Source of the DNA: Halosimplex carlsbadense 2-9-1
Lineage (GTDB): Archaea > Halobacteriota > Halobacteria > Halobacteriales > Haloarculaceae
Reading direction: 5' to 3'
Assembly: GCF_000337455.1 (NCBI RefSeq)
Contig: NZ_AOIU01000036.1
Coordinates: forward strand, 202,975-266,974
Length of the DNA stretch: 64,000 nt
Part shown: one piece after another, positions 1-10,885 of the stretch
Layout of the letters: each line of letters begins with the position of its first letter
Numbering within the stretch: the stretch's first letter is position 1
Notes under the pieces: generated by a model
Seen by the model: only the letters and a program-made list of their open reading frames with translations
Database searches by the model: none
What the model was told of the DNA's origin: nothing
Position numbers and translations under genes: made by a program

Positions 1-432
1 GTCACCGGCGAAGCGCGGACACCGATGGTCGGCGTCTCACGCCACATCGAACAGCGGGCGCTGGCCGCCGGCGAGGGGACCGTCCACGCCGGCTTCCAGC
101 GCCTGTCCCGGTTGCGCGACAAACGCCACACGCTGGACACGTACCTCACGCTCGCCGAACGGGGGATGGACACTAACCTCTACGGCGTGCCCGACTGGCG
201 ACCGCCGACGGCTGATGGACTGTCGGTCCACGCCGACGACGACGGCGACGTTGTCGGCGACCACTGGTTCGTCGTCGTCGACAGCGACCGGGGCGGCGGC
301 GCGCTCGTCGCCCGCAAGGACGGCCCCGGCGCCTACACCGGCTTCTGGACGTTCCGTCCGAAGCTGGTCGCAGACGTGGTCGAAACGATCGAGACCGACG
401 TGCGACCGCGACTCCGACGAATCGGCGAGTGA
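1..432 (+). CDS. DICT sensory domain protein, C-terminal part
   Basis: The reading frame is open from the first base (codons at 1-24 precede the first Met at 25), so the 5' end lies outside the window and 144 residues are seen. The residues fit the end of haloarchaeal DICT sensor proteins, soluble cytoplasmic sensory proteins linked to signalling: a 'PMVGVSRHIEQ' stretch, then a beta-rich tail ending in a 'GFWTFRPKLV' segment. It runs in the same direction as the downstream glycosyltransferase but is separated from it by an AT-rich promoter-like region, so they are probably separate units. The family assignment comes from overall resemblance and the ligand is unknown. Confidence 0.65.
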   Translation, partial: VTGEARTPMVGVSRHIEQRALAAGEGTVHAGFQRLSRLRDKRHTLDTYLTLAERGMDTNLYGVPDWRPPTADGLSVHADDDGDVVGDHWFVVVDSDRGGGALVARKDGPGAYTGFWTFRPKLVADVVETIETDVRPRLRRIGE

Positions 433-478
433 CGGACCCTGGCGCCCGCCGAGGCCGATTCGCGAGTGCCGTTCGAAT

Positions 479-518
479 AGACAATAGAAAATAATTTATT
501 GTCTTCCAATAGTATTGG
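479..518. promoter_or_regulatory. AT-rich promoter with two perfect dyads
   Basis: Between the DICT gene and the glycosyltransferase lies an AT-rich island. It holds AGACAATA (479-486) paired with TATTGTCT (497-504) across a 10-nt spacer, then CCAATA-G-TATTGG (506-518). A TATA-like ATAATTTATT (491-500) sits about 30 nt before the ATG at 525, so a leaderless transcript is likely. The dyads overlap and follow the TATA element, a suitable place for a repressor. The first dyad could instead be a transcript-end hairpin of the upstream gene. Confidence 0.5.
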
Positions 519-524
519 TGGGTC

Positions 525-2156
525 ATGGGTGTGACAGATCCAGTGCGGTCGGCGCTCCCGGACGACGTGAGCGAGCGAGTGGACGACTTCGAGTCGGTCG
601 CGCTCCTGGGTGCGGTCCTCGTGGTCGCGCTGGTGGTCCGTCTCCGCGCGCTGACGGCCGAGAGCCTCTGGATGGACGAGGTGTACTCGATCACGTACGC
701 GACCGAGCGCTCGACGCTGGCGATACTGACGGAACTTCCCCTCGAAGACCCGCATCCGCCGCTGTACTACCTGTTGCTCCGCGGGTGGACCGCGGTCTTC
801 GGCGCGAGCAAGGTGGCGACCCGGTCGCTGTCGGTCGTCTTCGGCGTCGCGGCCGTCGGCCTGTTGTTCGCGCTCGGGCGGCGCCTCTACGACCGCGAGA
901 CCGCTACCATCGGGGCAGCGATGCTGGCGCTGTCGGGAATGCACCTCTACTTCTCGCAGGACACGCGGATGTACTCGCTGTACACCGCGCTGGCGGTCGC
1001 GTCGCTGTACTGGTACGTCCGGCTCGTGTTCGACGGCGACCGCTCCCGGCGAACCGTCGCCGGCTACGTCGCCGCGACGGTACTGCTCGGCTACACGCAC
1101 GTCTTCGGCTTGTTCCTGGTCCTCGCCCAGAACTGCTATCTGGTTGTCCACGCGCTCCGGTCGGAGCGGTCGCGAGCGACCGAGCTCCTCCGGGACTGGG
1201 TCGGCCTGCAGGCCGTGACGGCCCTGTTGCTCGGCCCGTTCCTGGCAGTGCTCGGGATGCGGCTGCTGGGATACCCGCCGTTCGACAGCGCTTCGCCAAC
1301 CTGGATCCCGGTCCCCGAGCCGGGCCTGCTCGTCGACACCGTCGCCCGCTACTTCGAGTACGGCTGGCTGTGGGACTCGTGGGCCATAGGGTTCATCGTC
1401 GCCTCGCTCGCGCTCGCCGGCTGGGCGCTGTTCAGCGACGCCGACCCCGAGCATTCGCCGACCGGACGACTCGACCGACTGCTTCCGTCGCGGCGAGCGA
1501 CCTTCCTGCTGGTCGTCCTCGTCGTGCCGGTCGTGGTCCCGTTCGTCGTCTCGCTGACGGTCGAACCGATCTACCGGGCGAAGTACACCGCCGCGGCGTC
1601 GATCGGACTGTTCCTCCTCGTCGCCCGCGGGATCGCCGAACTCCGCTGGACGCAGATCGGCGCCGGCCGCTTCGCCGTCGCGGGGCTGCTCCTGCTGGCG
1701 ATGGCCGGCTCCGTCGTCGTGCTCCAGGGCTCGCCGCAGAACCCCCAGTGGGAGGGCGCGGTCGAGGGCGTCGAGCGACACGGCGAGGACCCGCACATCG
1801 TCGTCGTCGGCGGCGAGGTGCCCGGGCGGTTCTACCCCACCGTCCACGTCGCCGGCGGGGAGTCGACCACCGCCGTCCGGGCGAGCGAGGCCGACACCGT
1901 CGGAGAAGTCGTCGCGGAACGGCGCGCACGGGGCGACCAGGTCTGGCTGCTCGTCTCGGAGTGGCGGACCAACCGCTCTCAGCGCCGCGCCATCTCCGAG
2001 CAACTCGACAGTCGCGACTTCTGGTACGACGGCCAGCTCGAGTACTTCGCCGTCTGGACGTTCCGGATCGGCAACGTCACCGAGGACGGGTCGAACGCCG
2101 AGAACCGACGACCGACCGCTGTCGGCCGAGCGGACGGGAGCCTGCGGGGCGGGTGA
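525..2156 (+). CDS. GT39-type membrane glycosyltransferase
   Basis: This 543-residue polytopic membrane protein has roughly ten or more hydrophobic segments. The first external loop carries 'ESLWMDEVYS' with the Asp-Glu pair at residues 51-52, the acidic signature of GT39/ArnT-like dolichyl-phosphate-sugar-dependent mannosyltransferases. It continues with 'DPHPPLYYLLL', also typical of that family. Such enzymes move a sugar from a polyprenyl-phosphate carrier to a lipid or protein on the outer face of the membrane; acceptor and sugar are unknown here. The soluble C-terminal region (about 410-543) would face outside. It stands alone, convergent with nusA, and begins at an ATG right after the dyad-containing promoter. 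Confidence 0.8.
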   Translation: MGVTDPVRSALPDDVSERVDDFESVALLGAVLVVALVVRLRALTAESLWMDEVYSITYATERSTLAILTELPLEDPHPPLYYLLLRGWTAVFGASKVATRSLSVVFGVAAVGLLFALGRRLYDRETATIGAAMLALSGMHLYFSQDTRMYSLYTALAVASLYWYVRLVFDGDRSRRTVAGYVAATVLLGYTHVFGLFLVLAQNCYLVVHALRSERSRATELLRDWVGLQAVTALLLGPFLAVLGMRLLGYPPFDSASPTWIPVPEPGLLVDTVARYFEYGWLWDSWAIGFIVASLALAGWALFSDADPEHSPTGRLDRLLPSRRATFLLVVLVVPVVVPFVVSLTVEPIYRAKYTAAASIGLFLLVARGIAELRWTQIGAGRFAVAGLLLLAMAGSVVVLQGSPQNPQWEGAVEGVERHGEDPHIVVVGGEVPGRFYPTVHVAGGESTTAVRASEADTVGEVVAERRARGDQVWLLVSEWRTNRSQRRAISEQLDSRDFWYDGQLEYFAVWTFRIGNVTEDGSNAENRRPTAVGRADGSLRGG

Positions 2157-2231
2157 CGCCGCTGCCGTCGAGAACCGGGCCGGAGAAGTCGGGGGCAGAA
2201 AGTCGGCGAGCGGATGTCCGGAAGCGCCGCC

Positions 2232-2657
2232 CTACGTCAACTCGATCTCGTCGATGTCGAAGTGGCGAGCGGCGAGTTCGCGCGCGGCGTCGATGTTGCG
2301 CCCGCCCTTGCCGATGGCGGCGCCCCGATCCTCGTCGGCGACCTCGGCGTAGGCGACCCGGTCGTCGTTCTCGCTGATCGTGACGTTGTACACCGCCGCA
2401 GGCGAGAGCGCGCTGGCGACGAAGTCCGCCGCCGTGGGCGCGTCCTCGACGAGCTTGATCTCCCGGTCGAGCTGCTGTTCGACCGACTGGACGTGCTGGC
2501 CGCCCGGGCCGATGGCCTCGCCCATCTCGCCGGCGGCGACGAGAAAGACCAGCCGGTCGTACTCCTCGTCGACGACGCAGTCCCGGGCCGTCGCGCCGGT
2601 CTCGTCCTCGAACAGCGCGATGAGTCCCATCGCCTCGTCGGAGAGCGTGACGGTCAT
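2232..2657 (-). CDS. nusA: NusA-like transcription factor (archaeal KH protein)
   Basis: The 141-residue archaeal NusA lacks the bacterial N-terminal and S1 domains and consists of two KH domains. Glycine-rich KH loops are seen at 'GEMGEAIGPGGQHV' and 'EDRGAAIGKGGRNID'. It binds RNA and is thought to act in transcription elongation or termination. It follows rpoA2 by 16 nt as the last gene of the RNA polymerase operon. In many archaea ribosomal protein genes (rps12, rps7) come next; here the following gene is an unrelated convergent glycosyltransferase. Confidence 0.93.
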   Translation of the reverse strand: MTVTLSDEAMGLIALFEDETGATARDCVVDEEYDRLVFLVAAGEMGEAIGPGGQHVQSVEQQLDREIKLVEDAPTAADFVASALSPAAVYNVTISENDDRVAYAEVADEDRGAAIGKGGRNIDAARELAARHFDIDEIELT

Positions 2658-2673
2658 GCGTCCCGGTCCGTCA

Positions 2674-3879
2674 TCAGTCGGCCTCTTCGGCGCCGTCGCC
2701 GCGACCCGCGGCCATCCGCAGGTCCACGTCGCCGGTACCCAGCTTGATCGGCTTGCCGACGATGACGTTCTCGGTGACGCCGTTGAGGTCGTCGACCTCG
2801 CCGTGGATGGCGGCGTCGAGCAGGTGGTTGACCGTCACCTCGAACGCCGCGCGGGCCAGCACGGACTCCTTGTTGCCGGAGATGCCGTGGCGACCGATCG
2901 ATTCGATGGAGCCGCGGTTGGTCATGATGTCCGCGACGAGCATCAGGTGGCGGATGTTCACGTCGTCGAGCCCCTGCTCTTCGAGCGTGTTCATCGTCTC
3001 GTTGATGATCGCCTCGCGGGCGGCCTCGATACCGAGCTGGCGGTGGATCTCGTGGATGTTGTTACACGTCGTCCGCGAGGCGTCGACGCCGTCGAGCCCG
3101 AGCACGTCGCCCAGGGCCGACCCCTCGGTGTAGAGGACGAACTCCTCGCCGTCGTCGGTCTCCTCCTTCCGGATGACCACGCGCGAGACCTCCTCGATCC
3201 CCTTGAAGACGATGTCGCGCAGCTCCTCGACCAGCTGGAGCAGGTCGCGATAGCTGGGCTCGTCCGGGCCGAACTGGACGACCGTCGGCGCCGGCGTCTG
3301 CACCTCGACGCCGAGCTTCGATTCGATGGTCGAAGCGATGTCGGTGACGACCGATTCGAGGTTGTCGGCGGTCGGCCACCGCTCTTCGAGGGTGTCCTCG
3401 TTGAGGTCGACCTGGACGAGCATGTCGGCGACGTTCGTCGACACGTCGCCCAGCTGGAGGATCTTCGTCGACTCGATCTCCCAGACGACCTCGTGAGCGC
3501 GCTCGCGCTCCTCGGCGTACTCGTCCTCGAGGTGGATCGTCATCATCGGGGTGTCGGGCTCCTTCCGGGCGTCCACCAGCTCGATGAGCCGGGGCAGCCC
3601 CTGGGTCACGTCGATCTCCGCGACCCCCGCGTAGTGGAAGGTGTTCATCGTCATCTGCGTCCCCGGTTCCCCGATGGACTGGGCGCTGACGGTCCCGACG
3701 GGGTCGAGCGGGTCGACGCGCGTGTCGACGTACTTGCTCTCGACCGCCTTCGCGATGTCGTCGACCTGTTCGAGCGTCAGGTCGCCGTGGGATTCGAGCC
3801 GCTCGTACACGTCGTCTTTCAGTCGGCGCGGGAGCTCCGTGTCCTCGACCAGGGCCCGCACGTCCTCGGTGATCTCCAC
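2674..3879 (-). CDS. rpoA2: RNA polymerase subunit A''
   Basis: The 401-residue C-terminal part of the archaeal beta'-like largest subunit, split from A' as in other archaea. It carries '[19 protein letters not shown]', the trigger-loop region, and the end of the clamp/jaw region. It assembles with A' to complete the catalytic core. Two nucleotides separate it from the rpoA1 stop, which implies tight co-translation. Length is normal and no intein is present. Confidence 0.97.
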   Translation of the reverse strand: MEITEDVRALVEDTELPRRLKDDVYERLESHGDLTLEQVDDIAKAVESKYVDTRVDPLDPVGTVSAQSIGEPGTQMTMNTFHYAGVAEIDVTQGLPRLIELVDARKEPDTPMMTIHLEDEYAEERERAHEVVWEIESTKILQLGDVSTNVADMLVQVDLNEDTLEERWPTADNLESVVTDIASTIESKLGVEVQTPAPTVVQFGPDEPSYRDLLQLVEELRDIVFKGIEEVSRVVIRKEETDDGEEFVLYTEGSALGDVLGLDGVDASRTTCNNIHEIHRQLGIEAAREAIINETMNTLEEQGLDDVNIRHLMLVADIMTNRGSIESIGRHGISGNKESVLARAAFEVTVNHLLDAAIHGEVDDLNGVTENVIVGKPIKLGTGDVDLRMAAGRGDGAEEAD

Positions 3880-3881
3880 GG

Positions 3882-6800
3882 TCAGTCACCCCCCGCCGCT
3901 TCCATCCACCAGTCGTCGGCGTGCTCGGAGATGTTCGTCGGCTCCGGCTCGCGTTCGATGAACTTCGCCTTGTCGGCCTCGGAGTCGAACTCCGCGTCGA
4001 CGACGCGGTCGACGATATTGTCCACGTCGACGGCCGGGCCTTCCTGGTTCGAAGAGACCTCGACCGGCGAGGTGCCGTCCTCGCCGAACTCGAACTGGAC
4101 GATGGTGTCGCTGGTGTCCCGAACCGTCCCGTCGTACTGCGTTTCGAGTTCGGACAGCGCGTTGATCAGCCGCCGCTGCAGGTAGCCGGACTTCGACGTA
4201 CGCACTGCGGTGTCGACCAGCCCCTCGCGGCCGCCCATCGCGTGGAAGAAGAACTCACGCGGTTCGAGCCCGCTCCGGTAGGAGTGCTCGACGAAGCCGT
4301 GGGCCTCCGCGGAGAGGTCGTTGGGCTTGTAGTGGCTGAGCGTGCGGTCCTCGTAGCCGCGGTTGATCCGCTCGCCGCGGACCGCCTGCTGGCCGACACA
4401 GCCGGCCATCTGCGTGAGGTTCAGCATCGATCCACGCGCCCCCGAATCGGCCATGACGACCGCCGGGTTCGCGTCGCCGAAGTGGTCCTCGGCGATGTCG
4501 CCCGCGGTGTCGCGGGCCTTCGAGAGCGTGGACATGATCTTCATCTCCAGGGTCTCGTCGACCGACCGACCGGGCAGCGACTCCAGCTCGCCGGCCTCGT
4601 AGGTCTCGATGAGCTTCTGGACGCGACTGTAGGCGTCGTCGATGGCCTCGTCGATCTGGCCCTCGGCCTCCCCCGGGATCGACTCGTCGTCGATGCTGAT
4701 GGAGAACCCGAAGTGCATGATCGAGCGCATCGCCAGCGTCGACACCTCGTTGACGAAGATGCGCGCGCGGGTCTTCGAGTACTCCTTCGCGATGGTGTCG
4801 ACGACCTCGCCGCCGAAGCCGCCCACCGCGTCCTCGTCGATGGTCCCCGAGAGCAACTGGCCGTCCTCGATGACGACCTCGTCGCCCGCCGAGGAGGTGA
4901 ACTCGACGTTCAGGTCGTCGGGCAGCAGCTCCGAGAACAGCGTCCGACCCGTCCAGTAGGCCTTGCCGTCCTCCTCGCCGTCGGGCGCGGGCAGCTCGTC
5001 GATCCGGGTCGCACGGAGCAGGTCCAGCGCCTGCGTCTCGTTGAACTGCGGGTTCGTGTGTGTCAGCAGGTAGGTGCCCGTGATGTGGTCCTGGATGGCA
5101 CCGATGATGTTCTCGCCGAACCGCGGCGAGAGCATCTGTTCCTGCACGCGCATGAGGACGCGCGCCTCCGCGCGGGCCTCCTCGTTCTGCAGCGCGTGCA
5201 TGTTCATCTCGTCGCCGTCGAAGTCGGCGTTGTACGGCGGGCAGACCGTCGTGTTCAGGCGGAACGTCTTGTACGGCATCACGACCACTTCGTGGGCCAT
5301 GATGGACATCCGGTGCAGCGACGGCTGCCGGTTGAAGATCACGATGTCGCCGTCGATGAGGTGACGGGACACTTCCCAGCCGGGCTCGACCTTCTCGGCG
5401 AGCTCCTCGCAGTTCTTCTCGGTGACCTTCAGGCGACGGCCGTCGTGGCGGCGGACGTAGTTGGCCCCCGGATGGGCCTCGGGGCCGTTCGACACGTAGC
5501 GCTGGGCCTCTTCGAGGTTGCGCTCGTTGACGTTCATCGTCTGGGTCATCTCAGTCGCCACGCGGTCGGGGACGCCGACCTCGTTCAGCGACAGCGTCGG
5601 GTCCGGCGAGATGACGGTCCGCGCCGAGAAGTTGACGCGCTTCCCGGACAGCGAGCCACGGAAGCGGCCCTCCTTGCCCTTCAGGCGCTGGGAGAGGGTC
5701 TTGAGCGGCCGGCCGGAGCGGTGCCGGGCCGGCGGCGTGCCCGAGATCTCGTTGTCCATGAACGTGGTGACGTGGTACTGCAGCAGCTCCCAGAGGTCCT
5801 CGATGATCAGCTGGGGCGCACCCGCTTCGCGGTTCTCCATGAACCGCTGGTTGATGCGGATGATGTCGACCAGCTTGTGGGTGAGGTCGTCCTCGGAGCG
5901 CTGACCGTTGTCCAGCGTGATGGAGGGACGAGCGGTGACCGGCGGGACCGGAAGCACCGTCAGGATCATCCACTCGGGCCGCGAGCGCTCGGGGTTGATC
6001 CCCAGCGCTTCGATGTCCTCGTCTGGGATCTCCTCGAACCAGTCGCGGATGTCCGAGGGCATCAGCTTGTCCATGTCCTCCTCGACGAGGTACTCCGCGG
6101 CGGAGCTGACGTCTTCCTCCAGTTCGTCGAGGTCGTTGAGCCGACCGAGCGCGCGCCCGAGATTCTTCAGGCGCTCGATGTCGTTGCGGTCCGGACGGTA
6201 GGTGCCCGAGAGCAACTCGCGGATGCGGTCGGCCTCGAAGTCGTCGTCGTCGAGCTCCTCGGCGATATCGCTCGGCCGGACGGCCTCGCCCTCCGGCGGG
6301 TCCATCGCGCGTTCGAGGCGCTTGGAGAGCTCCCCGTGGGGGACCTCGATGATCTCGTAGTAGGTGGTCGGCTTCTCGTGTTTGATGTCGAACTGCTTGG
6401 CGCCGCAGTACGGGCAGTAGTCGACCTTGCGGCACTCGCGGATGGCCGACTTGAGCACGTCCGACATGTCCTCGTTGAGCTCGGCGGTCCGTTCGAGCTT
6501 CTCGCGGTACTCCCGTTTGCGCTCCTCGGCCTTCTGCTCGGCGTCGGCCTCGCGGCGGCCGTCGACGGGGGTCAACCGCGAACACTCTCGGCACGTCCCG
6601 CGGAGCAGGCGGCGGATGAGCTTCGCGAAGCCGACGTGGATGACCGGCGCGGCCAGCTCGATGTGGCCGAAGTGGCCGTTACAGGACCCGGAGTGCTTGC
6701 CGCAGGTCTTGCACTCCAGCCCGGGGTCGATGACGCCCAGGCGGGGGTCCATCAGGCCCATGTCGATGGGGAAGCCGTCGTCGTCGTAGGTGTCGGCCGT

Positions 6801-6896
6801 GATGACCTTCGTGGCCGACATCTCGCGGTACTCCTCGGGGTCCATCAGCCCGAAGCTGATCTGACCGATCTCCTGGGGTGTTCCTTGCGCGGACAT
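3882..6896 (-). CDS. rpoA1: RNA polymerase subunit A'
   Basis: The 1004-residue subunit contains the catalytic magnesium-binding loop '[12 protein letters not shown]' and N-terminal zinc motifs ('[18 protein letters not shown]' and a second Cys cluster 'CPYCGAK'). It ends with the bridge-helix region ('[20 protein letters not shown]'). It is the main catalytic subunit of the single archaeal RNA polymerase. The gene begins one nucleotide after rpoB1 stops. Length fits the family and no intein interrupts the active site. Confidence 0.97.
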   Translation of the reverse strand: MSAQGTPQEIGQISFGLMDPEEYREMSATKVITADTYDDDGFPIDMGLMDPRLGVIDPGLECKTCGKHSGSCNGHFGHIELAAPVIHVGFAKLIRRLLRGTCRECSRLTPVDGRREADAEQKAEERKREYREKLERTAELNEDMSDVLKSAIRECRKVDYCPYCGAKQFDIKHEKPTTYYEIIEVPHGELSKRLERAMDPPEGEAVRPSDIAEELDDDDFEADRIRELLSGTYRPDRNDIERLKNLGRALGRLNDLDELEEDVSSAAEYLVEEDMDKLMPSDIRDWFEEIPDEDIEALGINPERSRPEWMILTVLPVPPVTARPSITLDNGQRSEDDLTHKLVDIIRINQRFMENREAGAPQLIIEDLWELLQYHVTTFMDNEISGTPPARHRSGRPLKTLSQRLKGKEGRFRGSLSGKRVNFSARTVISPDPTLSLNEVGVPDRVATEMTQTMNVNERNLEEAQRYVSNGPEAHPGANYVRRHDGRRLKVTEKNCEELAEKVEPGWEVSRHLIDGDIVIFNRQPSLHRMSIMAHEVVVMPYKTFRLNTTVCPPYNADFDGDEMNMHALQNEEARAEARVLMRVQEQMLSPRFGENIIGAIQDHITGTYLLTHTNPQFNETQALDLLRATRIDELPAPDGEEDGKAYWTGRTLFSELLPDDLNVEFTSSAGDEVVIEDGQLLSGTIDEDAVGGFGGEVVDTIAKEYSKTRARIFVNEVSTLAMRSIMHFGFSISIDDESIPGEAEGQIDEAIDDAYSRVQKLIETYEAGELESLPGRSVDETLEMKIMSTLSKARDTAGDIAEDHFGDANPAVVMADSGARGSMLNLTQMAGCVGQQAVRGERINRGYEDRTLSHYKPNDLSAEAHGFVEHSYRSGLEPREFFFHAMGGREGLVDTAVRTSKSGYLQRRLINALSELETQYDGTVRDTSDTIVQFEFGEDGTSPVEVSSNQEGPAVDVDNIVDRVVDAEFDSEADKAKFIEREPEPTNISEHADDWWMEAAGGD

Positions 6897-6897
6897 G

Positions 6898-8727
6898 TTA
6901 GACTGCGTCCTCCAGTTCGATGCGCGGCGCGATGCCGAGCGCCTTCATCTCGTCGAGCAGGAGCTTGAACGCGTAGCTCATCTCGACCTCGTGAATCTCG
7001 GTCTCCTCGTCGCAGTTGGGGCAGTAGACACGGCGCTGCTCGACGTTCTCGACCGCCGTCATCCCGCACTCGCCGCAGACGTTGATGAACTCGCGGTCGG
7101 ACTCGTCGAGCAGTCGCTCCTTCAGCGCCATCGCGGCGCCGTGCCCGATGAGCACGTCCCGTTCCATCTCGCCGACGCGCAGGCCGCCCTCGCGGGCGCG
7201 CCCCTCGGTCGGCTGGCGGGTCAGGACCTGCACCGGACCGCGCGAGCGGGCGTGGATCTTGTTCGAGACCATGTGGTAGAGCTTCTGGTAGAAGATGGTC
7301 CCGAGGAAGATCTCCGCCTCGATCTGCTCGCCCGTGATGCCCGAGTACATGATCTCCTTGCCGCTGGACATGAACCCGTGGTCCTCCAGCGAGCCGCGGA
7401 GTTCGTCCTCGTCCTCGCCGGTGAAGGCGGTGCCGTCGACACGGCGACCTTCGAGCGAGCCGACCTTCCCGCCGATCATCTCGAGGATGTGTCCGACGGT
7501 CATCCGCGACGGCAGCGCGTGCGGATTGATGATCAGGTCCGGGACGACGCCCTGTTCGGTAAAGGGCATGTCCTCCTGCGGCGCGATGTGACCGACGACG
7601 CCCTTCTGTCCGTGCCGGGAGGCGAACTTGTCGCCCAGTTCCGGGATGCGCTCGTCGCGCACGCTCACTTTGGAGAGCTTCGAGCCGTCCTCGCCCTCCA
7701 TCAGCGTCACCGTGTCGACGACGCCCGATTCACCGGAGCGCATCGTCACGGAGGTCTCTCGCCGCTTCTGCGGGGAGAGCCCGCCCATGTCGTCCGGCTC
7801 TTCGAGGAACCGGGGCGGCGAGGTCTTCCCGAGCAGCACGTCGTTCTCGCCGACGTGGGTCTCGGGGTTGACGAGGCCGTCCTCGTCGAGGTGGGTGTAC
7901 GCTTCCTCGCCGCGGGCGCCGCGGACCTCGTCGTCGGGGATTTCGAAGTGGTCCTCCTGACCGCCGGGGTAGCGCCGCTCCTCGCCCTCGTAGGTGCGGA
8001 AGAAGTGCGACCGGGAGAGGCCCCGGTCGACCGACCCCTTGTTCATGACCAGGGCGTCCTCGATGTTGAACCCCTCGTAGGACATGACCGCGACGACGAA
8101 GTTCTGCGCCGCCGGGCGGTCGTCGTACCCGATCTGCTCGGTCGTCTGGGTCTTGACCAGCGAGAGCTGGGGGTAGTGCAGGAGGTGCTGGCGCGTGTCC
8201 GGACGGATCCGGTAGTTCGCGCTCGGCAGCCCGAGCGACTGCTTGATCATCCCCGACCCCATCGTAATCCGGGGCGAGGCGTTGTGTTCGGGGTAGGGGA
8301 TCATCCCCGCGCCGATACCGAACATCAGCTGCGGGTCGACTTCGAGGTGGGTGTGGTCCTCGTTCAGCTCCTCCTCGTTGACGGCGACGTAGATGTCCTC
8401 TTCCTCCTCGGCGTCGATGAACTCGATGTATCCGCGCTCGACGAGCTCCTCGAACTCTATGTCGCCGTCCGTGACGGCCTCGACCTCCTCGTCGGAGATG
8501 ATCGGCTCGCCGTCCTCGATGACGAGGAGGGGGCGGCGGGCGCGACCGGCGTCGGCGTTGACGATGACCTCGCGCGTGCGGTTCTTGACCGAGACGTTGA
8601 CCATCTCGCTCACGTCACCGCGCCGTCGGGCCTGTCGGATCTGGTCTGCGAGCTGATGCGGGTCGGGGTGCGTCCCGACCAGGCTCCCGTTGACGTAGAC
8701 TTTGGCTTCTCGTGTTTGCTGGCTCAT
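6898..8727 (-). CDS. rpoB1: RNA polymerase subunit B'
   Basis: The 609-residue C-terminal half of the beta-like subunit, split from B'' as in haloarchaea and methanogens. Conserved blocks include '[15 protein letters not shown]' and, near the C-terminus, a zinc ribbon '[19 protein letters not shown]' followed by 'CDEE'. It forms the wall and hybrid-binding parts of the enzyme. It starts one nucleotide after rpoB2 ends. Confidence 0.97.
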   Translation of the reverse strand: MSQQTREAKVYVNGSLVGTHPDPHQLADQIRQARRRGDVSEMVNVSVKNRTREVIVNADAGRARRPLLVIEDGEPIISDEEVEAVTDGDIEFEELVERGYIEFIDAEEEEDIYVAVNEEELNEDHTHLEVDPQLMFGIGAGMIPYPEHNASPRITMGSGMIKQSLGLPSANYRIRPDTRQHLLHYPQLSLVKTQTTEQIGYDDRPAAQNFVVAVMSYEGFNIEDALVMNKGSVDRGLSRSHFFRTYEGEERRYPGGQEDHFEIPDDEVRGARGEEAYTHLDEDGLVNPETHVGENDVLLGKTSPPRFLEEPDDMGGLSPQKRRETSVTMRSGESGVVDTVTLMEGEDGSKLSKVSVRDERIPELGDKFASRHGQKGVVGHIAPQEDMPFTEQGVVPDLIINPHALPSRMTVGHILEMIGGKVGSLEGRRVDGTAFTGEDEDELRGSLEDHGFMSSGKEIMYSGITGEQIEAEIFLGTIFYQKLYHMVSNKIHARSRGPVQVLTRQPTEGRAREGGLRVGEMERDVLIGHGAAMALKERLLDESDREFINVCGECGMTAVENVEQRRVYCPNCDEETEIHEVEMSYAFKLLLDEMKALGIAPRIELEDAV

Positions 8728-8728
8728 G

Positions 8729-10294
8729 TTAGTCGTCCGCTGGCTGCTGGTCGATGGACTCGATGCCCGGGATGCCCGAGACGCCCATCGCCGCCAGTTC
8801 CTGTTTCAGTCCCTGTTCGTCCTCGACGTTCTGGGAGAGCTCCATCGCCTGCGCGAAGTTCTTCACCAGTCCGCAGTTCGGTCCCTCCGGCGTCTCCGAG
8901 GGACAGATGCGACCCCACTGGGTCGCGTGCAGGTCCCGCGCCTCGAAGTGCGGTTGCGAGCGACTGAGCGGCGAGCGCAGCCGGCGCAGGTGGGAGAGCA
9001 CGCCCATGTAGTCGGTGCGGTCGACGAGCTGGCTCACGCCGGAGCGGCCGCCGACCCAGTTGCCCGTCGCGATCGGGTGCTCCAGGCGCTCGGTCAGCAC
9101 GTCCGAGCGAACCACGGTCGACACGGAGAGCTGTCGATTCCGCATGTTCGCGCGTTCGAGCTGGTACTTCACGTCGCGGGCCAGCTTGTTCAGCGCCGTC
9201 CGGAACAGGTCCTTCATCAGGTCGCCGCTGACCTTCAGGCGCTTGTTGGCGTAGTGGTCCTTGTCGTCGGCGTCCCGGCGGTCGAGGGCGAGCTCGAAAC
9301 ACGCCTCGGCCATCCGGCAGAGGTAGTACGCCTTGTTGATGCGCACGTCCTCCTCCTCGACGCCGTCCTCGTGGAGGTGCGGCAGGAGGTAGCGGTCGAT
9401 GACGTAGTTGGCCCGCTTGAGCTGGTAGTTCTTGCCCTGGCCGGAGGCGACGCGTTTGCCGAGTTCCTCGATGGCCTCCTCGGTCGACTGAACCTCGGCA
9501 GCCTCCAGGTTCTCGAGCATGAACTTCACGATCTCCGGGTCCTCGGAGACGCGGTGGACGATCTCCTCGTCCGACTCCAGCCCGAGCGCGCGGATGAGCG
9601 TCACGAAGTTGATGCTCCCCGAGACCGACGGGAACGAGACTTCGAGCAGCCCGTCGCGGGTCCGCTCGACGAGCACCAGCGCGCGGTAGCCCCGGCGCTG
9701 GGAGAACGTCTTCGCCACCTCGATGGTGTCGCCGTACTTCGTGTCCGTCTCGGCGAGGATCTTGTTCGGCGCGAGGTCCTCGCTGGTCATCAGCACCCGC
9801 TCGGAGCCGTTGACGATGAAGTAACCGCCGGGGTCGGCGGGGTCCTCGCCGATGTCGATGAGCTCCTCGCGCGTGAACCCGGCGATGTTACACTTGTCGG
9901 AGCCGACCATGACCGGCATGCGACCGATCTTGGTCTCGGTCTGGTCGACCACCCGCTCTTCCTCCTCCTCGCCGCCCTTGATGATCGCCATCTCCATGAA
10001 GACGGGCGCGGCGTAGGTGATGTTGCGCAGGCGCGCCTCCTGGGGGTAGAGCAGCTCCTCGGAGCCGTCCGCCTCCCGGACGCGCGGGGTGACCACCCGC
10101 ACGTCCCCGAGTTCGACGTAGACGGGCTCTTCGCCCTCCTTGTCGCCGATGTCCGTCTCGATGGTCGCCTTCTCGTCGACGACTTCCTGCATCCCCCGGT
10201 TGAGGAACGCGTTGAACGAGCGGAAGTGGTGTTCTGCGAGCCGTTCCCTCGAGAAATACTCACGCGATATCTCGCGTCTGTCCTGAATATTCAT
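8729..10294 (-). CDS. rpoB2: RNA polymerase subunit B''
   Basis: The 521-residue N-terminal half of the split beta subunit (protrusion, lobe, fork). It carries '[21 protein letters not shown]' split by the family's usual spacing, and ends with the fork-loop block '[18 protein letters not shown]'. It begins one nucleotide after rpoH. The order rpoH-B2-B1-A1-A2-nusA is the standard haloarchaeal arrangement. Confidence 0.97.
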   Translation of the reverse strand: MNIQDRREISREYFSRERLAEHHFRSFNAFLNRGMQEVVDEKATIETDIGDKEGEEPVYVELGDVRVVTPRVREADGSEELLYPQEARLRNITYAAPVFMEMAIIKGGEEEEERVVDQTETKIGRMPVMVGSDKCNIAGFTREELIDIGEDPADPGGYFIVNGSERVLMTSEDLAPNKILAETDTKYGDTIEVAKTFSQRRGYRALVLVERTRDGLLEVSFPSVSGSINFVTLIRALGLESDEEIVHRVSEDPEIVKFMLENLEAAEVQSTEEAIEELGKRVASGQGKNYQLKRANYVIDRYLLPHLHEDGVEEEDVRINKAYYLCRMAEACFELALDRRDADDKDHYANKRLKVSGDLMKDLFRTALNKLARDVKYQLERANMRNRQLSVSTVVRSDVLTERLEHPIATGNWVGGRSGVSQLVDRTDYMGVLSHLRRLRSPLSRSQPHFEARDLHATQWGRICPSETPEGPNCGLVKNFAQAMELSQNVEDEQGLKQELAAMGVSGIPGIESIDQQPADD

Positions 10295-10295
10295 G

Positions 10296-10532
10296 TTATT
10301 CTACGACGAGTCGGTATACGACTGCCCGGTCGGTCGTTCGCGAGTCCCGCGTAACCTGGACTACGTCGCCGGTCTCGACGTCTGCTTCGAGGTCGCGCAT
10401 CGCGGGGTCGGTCCGCTTGATCTTCGGCAGGTCTGTTTTCTTGATGTTGTACTCCTCGAGCACGCCCTCGATCTCGTCGCTGTCGAGGACCGTGTGGTCG
10501 GGAACGAGTTCGTGTTGGCTTACGTCTACCAT
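10296..10532 (-). CDS. rpoH: RNA polymerase subunit H
   Basis: The 78-residue archaeal homologue of the eukaryotic Rpb5 C-terminal domain. The segment '[19 protein letters not shown]' and the '[11 protein letters not shown]' box that contacts the jaw are both present. It is the first gene of the operon. Upstream on the minus strand TATA-like boxes lie near 10593-10601 and 10579-10588, suggesting a transcript start near 10550-10570 and a short leader. Confidence 0.95.
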   Translation of the reverse strand: MVDVSQHELVPDHTVLDSDEIEGVLEEYNIKKTDLPKIKRTDPAMRDLEADVETGDVVQVTRDSRTTDRAVVYRLVVE

Positions 10533-10578
10533 GTGTTGGCCTGTCTGGGAGAAGTTGCTGTCACGAGATACTACAGGC

Positions 10579-10602
10579 GCCTATAACCGCGAGCTATAAA
10601 AC
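10579..10602 (-). promoter_or_regulatory. rpoH: Promoter region of the RNA polymerase operon
   Basis: Read on the minus strand, two TATA-like elements (TTTATAGC at about 10593-10601 and GGTTATAGG at about 10580-10588) lie 50-65 nt before the rpoH start at 10532. Either could drive the six-gene operon. Nothing coding is seen from here to the tRNA gene at 10813. Confidence 0.5.
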
Positions 10603-10812
10603 GCTTACCAAGTTCGCCGAGCGGAGCTACTCGCACCGCGAGCAATCGTCGTGAGACCGCGACGTGTTCGGTTCGTGCCCAGGGATACGCGGAAGTCCTT
10701 GATAGGTGTTGGGGTATGGGAGGTATTGACACAGCCGAGACGCCGCGATCCGGCGAAGGCGCCGTCGTAACTGGAAAGCCTTTTCCGTGTCTCCCTCGCA
10801 GATGTGAGTGTA

Positions 10813-10885
10813 GCCCGGGTGGTGTAGTGGCCCATCATACGACCCTGTCACGGTCGTGACGCGGGTTCAAATCCCGCCTCGGGCG
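10813..10885 (+). tRNA. tRNA-Asp (GUC anticodon)
   Basis: A 73-nt cloverleaf with acceptor GCCCGGG pairing with CTCGGGC (one G-U), anticodon stem CGACC/GGTCG enclosing loop CTGTCAC (anticodon GTC), and T arm GCGGG-TTCAAAT-CCCGC. The discriminator is G and no CCA is encoded. No intron is present. It sits upstream of the RNA polymerase operon on the opposite strand. Its 3' end (10864-10885) is copied downstream at 11016, 11168 and partly at 11312. Confidence 0.95.

Noticed and set aside
333-2003. A 556-codon open frame opposite the GT39 gene
   Set aside because: Antisense to a gene with clear membrane segments and a catalytic Asp-Glu pair; its own translation is low-complexity Arg/Asp/Glu.
3921-6968. 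A 1015-codon open frame on the plus strand opposite rpoA1
   Set aside because: It mirrors the codon pattern of rpoA1. GC-rich haloarchaeal genes commonly leave long open antisense frames; the translation shows no motif and is rich in Val, Asp and Arg.
6895-8967. A 690-codon open frame opposite rpoB1
   Set aside because: Same cause: antisense shadow of a certain gene, running past its ends into the neighbouring rpoB2 gene without any family signature.
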